The notes under the pieces were generated by a model. That model was not told the origin of the DNA. It worked only from the letters and a program-made list of their open reading frames with translations, and did not search any database. Source: Shewanella marinintestina (lineage in GTDB: Bacteria; Pseudomonadota; Gammaproteobacteria; Enterobacterales; Shewanellaceae). Taken from it: a DNA stretch of 64,000 nt. Made by a program: the position numbers and the translations under genes. The DNA lies in the NCBI RefSeq assembly GCF_023283845.1, contig NZ_JAKILC010000013.1:1-64000 (forward strand), given 5' to 3'. Positions 57,350-64,000 of the stretch are shown piece after piece (the stretch's first letter is position 1; every line of letters starts with the position of its first letter).

Positions 57350-57363
57350 TTGAACTAGATCAA
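57350..57363. promoter_or_regulatory. Fnr/EtrA-like site in the divergent promoter
   Basis: TTGAACTAGATCAA differs at a single position from the TTGATNTAGATCAA consensus. It lies between DUF3305 (107 bp) and fdhD (177 bp) and could serve either direction. Control by the anaerobic regulator is the natural reading; it was not tested. Confidence 0.55.
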
Positions 57364-57539
57364 CTATTCCATCCAAAGACTAGGACATTTTGTCTAAATA
57401 GCAATTATAGGTAGGACATAAAAGGGCGACCCTAGCAGTAAAAATGTGATCAACCACTAACTTTAACTCCCTATACATTTAGGTATAGATATTGCTTAGT
57501 ACTAGGCGCAATTATTTTCTTTATCAGATGATGGGTCAT

Positions 57540-58370
57540 ATGACAGCACATAAAAGCAATCCAAAGTTAATTAAAACCGATACTAACGTCCCTCTGACTA
57601 TTGCGGTAACCGCAGTCAATGAGAATGGCGAAACCGTGGATAAATTCATTGCTTGTGAACGCCCGCTTACTGTTTATCTAAACTGGCAGCCAATTGTCAC
57701 CTTAATGACATTAGGCGCGCGCGCCGAAGCCTTGTCTCTTGGATACCTTAAAAATCAAGGCTTTATATCTGACATCAATAAGTTAGAGTCTGTCATTGTT
57801 GATTGGGATGTAAACTCTGCTGCTATTATTACTGCTGAAAAAATTGAAAACCTAGATGAAAAGCTATCAGAAAAAACCGTAACTACGGGCTGCGGTCAAG
57901 GCACTGTTTATGGTGACTTTATGACAGGTCTAGATGATATTGAATTGCCGACACCACAGCTTAAACAAAGCATGATTTATAGCCTGTTAAAAAATATCAG
58001 CGCTTACAATGAAACCTATAAAAATGCTGGTGCTGTTCACGGTTGCGGCTTATGCCACCAAGATCAAATTGTTGGTTTTGTTGAAGATGTCGGCCGTCAC
58101 AATGCAGTTGACACGTTAGCTGGCGAAATGTGGCTCAACCAAGATAGCGGTAACGACAAACTGTTTTATACCACTGGTCGCTTAACCTCTGAGATGGTGA
58201 TTAAAGTTGCCAAGATGGGCATTCCAGTTGTGCTATCGCGCAGTGGTGCAACCCAAATGGGCTTAGAGCTGGCGCAGAAACTTGGCATCACTATGATCGC
58301 TCGTGCCAAAGGTCGCCACTTCTTAATTTATAACGGTGCAGAGAATATTGAATTTGATGCTCTTTCTTAA
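57540..58370 (+). CDS. fdhD: Formate dehydrogenase sulfurtransferase FdhD
   Basis: Carries sulfur to the formate dehydrogenase cofactor. ATG at 57540 gives 276 aa (GGG just ahead; the frame is open to 57492). The sulfur-transfer loop reads TTGCGQGTVYG: the first Cys of the usual CxxC is present, the second is Gly. GAVHGCGLC, EDVGRHNAVD and LSRSGAT are family motifs. Divergent from the maturation operon. Confidence 0.93.
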   Translation: MTAHKSNPKLIKTDTNVPLTIAVTAVNENGETVDKFIACERPLTVYLNWQPIVTLMTLGARAEALSLGYLKNQGFISDINKLESVIVDWDVNSAAIITAEKIENLDEKLSEKTVTTGCGQGTVYGDFMTGLDDIELPTPQLKQSMIYSLLKNISAYNETYKNAGAVHGCGLCHQDQIVGFVEDVGRHNAVDTLAGEMWLNQDSGNDKLFYTTGRLTSEMVIKVAKMGIPVVLSRSGATQMGLELAQKLGITMIARAKGRHFLIYNGAENIEFDALS

Positions 58371-58417
58371 ACCATACAACCTAAAGACAACCATAAATTG
58401 CGTGACAAGGATTAACA

Positions 58418-59323
58418 ATGACTGAGCCGACTGAACTGATCTATATGAGTGCCAAACAGGTATCTGAGTACCTAGATCTCAATGAGAAGAAAGTCTACTC
58501 AATGGCTAATGATCGCATTCTACCGGCGACTAAAATCACTGGTAAATGGTTGTTCCCAAAGATCTTGATTGATCGATGGGTGATGGACTCATGCCATAGC
58601 GGCATGTTGTCAGACCGTATGCATATCACGGGTAGCGATGATCCTTTGTTATCTATGCTTGTGGCAAGAATGATGTCACAAGTGGGCAAAAGTGAGCTAA
58701 TAAGTTACAGCTCAACCGGCTCACGTTTAGGCTTGGATTTGCTTTCTCGCGGCTACGCTGATGTATGTACTCTGCACTGGGGCAGCGTTGAAGAACGCAG
58801 TGTACGTCACCCAGCATTGTTACAAGGCTATGCTAACCACCAACAGTGGGTCATGGTTCACGGCTATACCCGTAAACAAGGCTTGATGATGCGGCCTGAT
58901 ATGCACCATCGCTGCCAAGAGTTAGACAAAGTGTCGCAACAGTCATGGCGCTGGGTAGCACGCCAAGCTGGTGCGGGTAGCCAACAACACCTTGAACAAT
59001 GGTTAATGAAGCAAGGCGCTTCTTTTGAAGAGTTGAACTCGAGCATTGTTGCGCAAAGTGAGCGAGAACTGGCGGGTTATATTGCTCGTAACAATGCCGA
59101 TATCGGTTTTGGTTGTCAGTCGGTCGCACTAGAAAGTGGTTTAAGTTTTGTACCGTTAGTCACTGAGTCATTTGATTTTGTTATGCCGCAAGGCATTTAC
59201 TTTAGACGTCAGCTACAGCGACTATTTAATTTACTGGCAGAGCCACAAACTCAGCAACTTGCAGCAACGTTAGGTGGGTATGACTTAACCGATTGCGGTA
59301 AATTACTCTGGAATGGTCAATAA
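58418..59323 (+). CDS. One-component regulator: excisionase-like HTH plus periplasmic-binding-protein-like domain
   Basis: 301 aa. Residues about 8-56 form a MerR/excisionase-type helix-turn-helix (MSAKQVSEYLDLNEKKVY...LFPKILIDRW). The rest (about 75-295) resembles the PBP-like domain family used to sense small ligands, with YSSTGSRLGLDLLSRGYADV near its start. It has no signal peptide, so it acts in the cytoplasm. Forty-seven bases after fdhD; a molybdate, tungstate or formate sensor for the fdh genes is plausible but unproven. Confidence 0.8.
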   Translation: MTEPTELIYMSAKQVSEYLDLNEKKVYSMANDRILPATKITGKWLFPKILIDRWVMDSCHSGMLSDRMHITGSDDPLLSMLVARMMSQVGKSELISYSSTGSRLGLDLLSRGYADVCTLHWGSVEERSVRHPALLQGYANHQQWVMVHGYTRKQGLMMRPDMHHRCQELDKVSQQSWRWVARQAGAGSQQHLEQWLMKQGASFEELNSSIVAQSERELAGYIARNNADIGFGCQSVALESGLSFVPLVTESFDFVMPQGIYFRRQLQRLFNLLAEPQTQQLAATLGGYDLTDCGKLLWNGQ

Positions 59324-59346
59324 GCTCTGCTTTTAGCCTATCGAGA

Positions 59347-59730
59347 TTAAAAGGGCTTACATTGAGTCCCTTGGTGAAACACTAATTGCCATAAATCTTG
59401 CTGCTTACGCCAAATAGAGCTACGAATAGAAAAGCTGATGACATTGTCATCGGCTTTTTTTAATTTAGCACGATAGGTGACTTGGCAAATATCCTCAGCT
59501 AACTCTCTCACTACAAACTGACTCGACTCGATAAGTGGTGCCCGTTCATCTGGCAGCCTCGCTAGAATCTCTTGCTTTCCGAAACTACAGCCAGTAGCCG
59601 AAAACTCAATAAAGTCTTCGCTCACAAGTCGAGTTAATTCAGAGCAGGAGCTACGTACCTCCGGTTTTTGTAGGTACAGTTCTAGCTCTACAAGTAAGTT
59701 CTCTAGTCTGAAATTCACAATAGAATCCAA
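59347..59730 (-). CDS. NTF2-like (DUF4440-type) protein
   Basis: 127 aa, small cone-shaped fold family: VSEDFIEFSATGCSFGKQEILARL, then a strand-rich part ending SSIWRKQQDLWQLVFHQGT. No start codon is ideal: TTG at 59730 follows GGGGATAG, GTG at 59718 follows GGATTCTATT. Family members have varied, mostly unknown functions. Converges with the regulator gene. Confidence 0.75.
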   Translation of the reverse strand: MDSIVNFRLENLLVELELYLQKPEVRSSCSELTRLVSEDFIEFSATGCSFGKQEILARLPDERAPLIESSQFVVRELAEDICQVTYRAKLKKADDNVISFSIRSSIWRKQQDLWQLVFHQGTQCKPF

Positions 59731-59850
59731 CTATCCCCAATGAGAAGTGCTGATCTTAGTCTAGGATAAGTTTTGGATTTTTTAAAATAGCTCAAACGCT
59801 TATTTGGTTTTAAGCTAATCTATTTGTTTTAAAAGCTGTCAGCGCTAGCC

Positions 59851-61008
59851 CTATGCGTCGCGAAATTTTTGCCATTGGATCCGCTGCTCAGGTTTTAAAA
59901 ACGTCCAAGCCAACACCCGGGTAATCTTGTTGCCTTGATGCATCTCAATTTCCTTCACTTCTGTCGCTTGGACTTGTTGCAGTAATCTCTTGGCGGGTTT
60001 AAGGTTATCCTTTTTAGACACTAAGGTGGTAAACCACAAGCACTGCGCCGCAAATTGACGACTCTCGTTAATCATCAACTTTAAAAATGCTTGCTCGCCT
60101 CCCTCACACCATAACTCAGCTTTTTGGCCGCCAAAATTAAGTACTGAATCTGATTTTTTTAAGCTCAATTTAGCAACTGGCTTTGCGGTACCTTTAGCCG
60201 CCTTATTTGCGGCAAGGTTTTTAAGCTTACGAGTGGTACCTTCACTAGCCTCGGCTAATGAAGCGTGAAATGGTGGGTTGCATAAAGTCACATCAAAACG
60301 TTCATTCGCTTGAATAATGCCACTAAAAACCTGCTGTACATTAGTTTGTAGTCTGGCACTAAACTTATTACTAATCTTATCGTTAGCATTAAAAATCTGC
60401 TGCGCATTATCAATTGATAGCGGGTCAACATCACTACCGACAAAATCCCACCCATAAGATTGAATACCTAAAAGCGGATAGATAACATTCGCCCCCGTGC
60501 CTATATCTAAAGCGCGAATCCTTGCCCCTGTCGCTAACCGTGTTTTATTACCGCTATCGACTGCTAATAGATCAGCAATGTAATGAATGTAATCAGCTCG
60601 TCCGGGGATAGGTGGACACAAGAAACCTGCAGGTATATCCCAATGTTCTACACCGTAATGCAGTTTTAATAGGCCTGCATTAAGCATTTTAACCGCTTGA
60701 GGATCAGCGAAATCAATTGATAAGTTGCCATAAGGATTAGGTTTAACGAACGGTGTTAACTTTGGAAATGCAGCGATAAGTGCCACAAAGTCATAACCAT
60801 TATTATGTAAATTTCTTGGATGTAACGTTTTCGTTGGCTGTGAAGATTTTAACTTAGTATGAGCTGGCACTTGCTTACCCGCTTTAGCTTGAGTTTTAGC
60901 TGTAAAGCTCCCAACCTTTGCACGTTTTTTATCGGCAGGCTCACGTTTAGGTGTCGAAGCCTTAGTCGGCTTGTTAACTGCATTAGCAGATTTGTTTTTT
61001 TGGTTCAT
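59851..61008 (-). CDS. rlmF: 23S rRNA adenine(1618)-N6-methyltransferase RlmF
   Basis: Methylates A1618 of 23S rRNA. 385 aa: a long Lys-rich N-terminal extension (about 65 residues), then NNGYDFVALIAAFPKL, ALDIGTGANVIYPLLG and NPPFHAS (methyltransferase motifs). The E. coli protein is about 308 aa, so the extension is extra; it may bind RNA. Confidence 0.93.
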   Translation of the reverse strand: MNQKNKSANAVNKPTKASTPKREPADKKRAKVGSFTAKTQAKAGKQVPAHTKLKSSQPTKTLHPRNLHNNGYDFVALIAAFPKLTPFVKPNPYGNLSIDFADPQAVKMLNAGLLKLHYGVEHWDIPAGFLCPPIPGRADYIHYIADLLAVDSGNKTRLATGARIRALDIGTGANVIYPLLGIQSYGWDFVGSDVDPLSIDNAQQIFNANDKISNKFSARLQTNVQQVFSGIIQANERFDVTLCNPPFHASLAEASEGTTRKLKNLAANKAAKGTAKPVAKLSLKKSDSVLNFGGQKAELWCEGGEQAFLKLMINESRQFAAQCLWFTTLVSKKDNLKPAKRLLQQVQATEVKEIEMHQGNKITRVLAWTFLKPEQRIQWQKFRDA

Positions 61009-61063
61009 GATTTAACGCACTGACACCTAAAAGAACACAAACACAATCGTATTTGCATCAAAA

Positions 61064-61465
61064 TTAATCGTATAGATACTTAGTAAACAGCAAATTAACC
61101 ACTAAAGGCTCACCCACTTCTTGCTCTAAAAGACGGTTTATCATTTCATAGCATTCACGACGGATCTCTTCTTTACCCGTTAATGATTTGACCTTGTCTT
61201 CGGTTTGGTTACCCAATATTTCAACAATAGCAGCTCGTAAAAGTGGATCGTGTCGCTCAAGGCTCACGAGTTGCTCAGGCTTTTTAACCATAAGTTCAAC
61301 GCTGATCCTGACATAGCCAAGCTTCTTTCTATTGGCAATATAGTTAGTCACGATCTCAGGCTCAAAGCCATAGTAAGCGTATTCTTCTAGTGCTTTGTCG
61401 TCTGCAGCAAATACATTGATACTGCTAGATAGCAGTAAAAGTAATACAGCGATGATTATTTTCAT
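61064..61465 (-). CDS. FliL-like protein
   Basis: 133 aa from ATG 61465. Signal peptide (MKIIIAVLLLLLSSSINVFA), then a conserved region YVRISVELMVKKPEQL and HDPLLRAAIVEILG resembling FliL, a flagellar motor protein. It lacks the usual transmembrane anchor beyond the leader. The neighbour is ubiC in the opposite direction. No flagellar genes nearby. Confidence 0.75.
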   Translation of the reverse strand: MKIIIAVLLLLLSSSINVFAADDKALEEYAYYGFEPEIVTNYIANRKKLGYVRISVELMVKKPEQLVSLERHDPLLRAAIVEILGNQTEDKVKSLTGKEEIRRECYEMINRLLEQEVGEPLVVNLLFTKYLYD

Positions 61466-61615
61466 TTTACACTGACTCCCTAGTCTAGATTCGATGAGAT
61501 AACTTCTGTCCATGTACTTTAACGCCATCATCAACGGCCAAAACTGACAATGTCTACCTGCAACGCTACGGGCATGCTAGACTGCTTCGGTTTGCTGTAT
61601 TGTACCGAGAATTAG

Positions 61616-62176
61616 ATGACTGTGACTAGGTTAAGCTTTCCTTATGGTGAATCAATCCAATGGTTTTCACCAGAAAAAATCACCAACTTACCCAAGCAGC
61701 CCTTTCAAGAGTGGCTATTAAGCACGTGTAGCTTAACCCAAAAACTCAAAAAACAGTGCCAGCACTTTGAAGTCAAAATTCTTGGCGAAGACACTTTGGC
61801 TCCATTAGAAGAATCTTTTGGCAACAAAAGTATGTGGGTGAGAGAAGTATTGCTGATTTTAGATGGAACACCTTGGGTCTTTGCCCGTACTTTAATTCCC
61901 GGTGAACTACTCGAGAAAAAACAGCAAGAATTTTTAGGCCTAGGCGTTAGACCACTAGGTGAACTTCTCTATTCTGCCGACGAATTTACACCGGGAAAAA
62001 TCGAAGTCGCCCACTTTGAAGCGTGTTGTAAGATAGCCAAATTAGCCGAGTCACTGCAGCAAGATGTTAGCGGCCCGCTTTGGGGGCGTCGCCGCTACTT
62101 TCAATATGAAACCGAACAATTGGTTGTGAGTGAGGTTTTCTTACCTGCCGCGCAACAGGCAATTGAAAAACTATAA
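61616..62176 (+). CDS. ubiC: Chorismate--pyruvate lyase UbiC
   Basis: Makes 4-hydroxybenzoate, the head group of ubiquinone, from chorismate. 186 aa with the conserved [21 protein letters not shown] segment and RPLGELL, followed by a C-terminal [10 protein letters not shown]. No ubiA follows within the window, so the gene may stand alone. Confidence 0.93.
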   Translation: MTVTRLSFPYGESIQWFSPEKITNLPKQPFQEWLLSTCSLTQKLKKQCQHFEVKILGEDTLAPLEESFGNKSMWVREVLLILDGTPWVFARTLIPGELLEKKQQEFLGLGVRPLGELLYSADEFTPGKIEVAHFEACCKIAKLAESLQQDVSGPLWGRRRYFQYETEQLVVSEVFLPAAQQAIEKL

Positions 62177-62209
62177 CTTTACCTATTTAAAACGCCCTAA
62201 TATGGGCGT

Positions 62210-64000
<1,791 letters not shown>

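Overview
The window reads as chromosomal DNA of a marine Shewanella (Gammaproteobacteria). The gene order (tungstate transporter next to a sigma-54 two-component pair, moaABCDE-modABC, three TAT-FdhA-FdhB-FdhC sets with TorD, DUF3305/3306 and a polyferredoxin), the moderate GC and the RyhB type all point there. No rRNA, tRNA, prophage or CRISPR was seen. Species was not determined.

Layout. 1-1365: an array of tandem repeats built on the small RNA RyhB. One canonical ryhB (about 519-639) lies under a Fur box. It is flanked by 3 copies of a 119-bp unit, which run off the left edge, and by 7 copies of a 103-bp unit. Every copy keeps a RyhB-type seed, a hairpin before it and a terminator-like hairpin after it. 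This is the most unusual thing in the window. 1431-4971 (minus): sensor kinase and sigma-54 activator. 5259-11008 (plus): tupABC (tungstate import), mobA, a mobB-moeA fusion and a first moaA, behind a -24/-12 promoter. 11187-13646: an accessory pocket with a HEPN (Ymh-type) protein, a 255-bp direct repeat flanking a small ORF, and strings of short palindromes with 3-nt loops. 13647-21618: housekeeping genes (mutM, coaD, a pseudouridine synthase), a Wzi-type outer-membrane protein, and a ygiW-PepSY-response regulator-kinase operon. 21939-27377 (minus): moaABCDE-modABC behind a Moco riboswitch. 27755-35446: ETF-ubiquinone oxidoreductase, a chemotaxis receptor, a DUF4870 protein, a MOSC protein, a diguanylate cyclase and a PfkB kinase. 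35766-57243: a 59-aa gene, a HemN-like radical SAM protein, and the formate dehydrogenase region. 57540-59323 (plus): fdhD and a one-component regulator. 59347-64000: an NTF2-like protein, rlmF, a FliL-like protein, ubiC, and a glycoside hydrolase cut by the right edge.

How it fits together. Most of the window serves one purpose: importing Mo or W, building the pterin cofactor (MoaA-E, MobA, MobB-MoeA), and fitting it into periplasmic Cys-type formate dehydrogenases. TorD, FdhD, the polyferredoxin and DUF3305/3306 act as helpers. Fdh operons 1 and 2 are a recent 5.6-kb tandem duplication; operon 3 is an older paralogue. The RyhB array links to this region by sequence: an 11-nt perfect complement of the repeat seed overlaps the likely start codon of the polyferredoxin gene, an Fe-S-rich protein of the kind RyhB usually represses.
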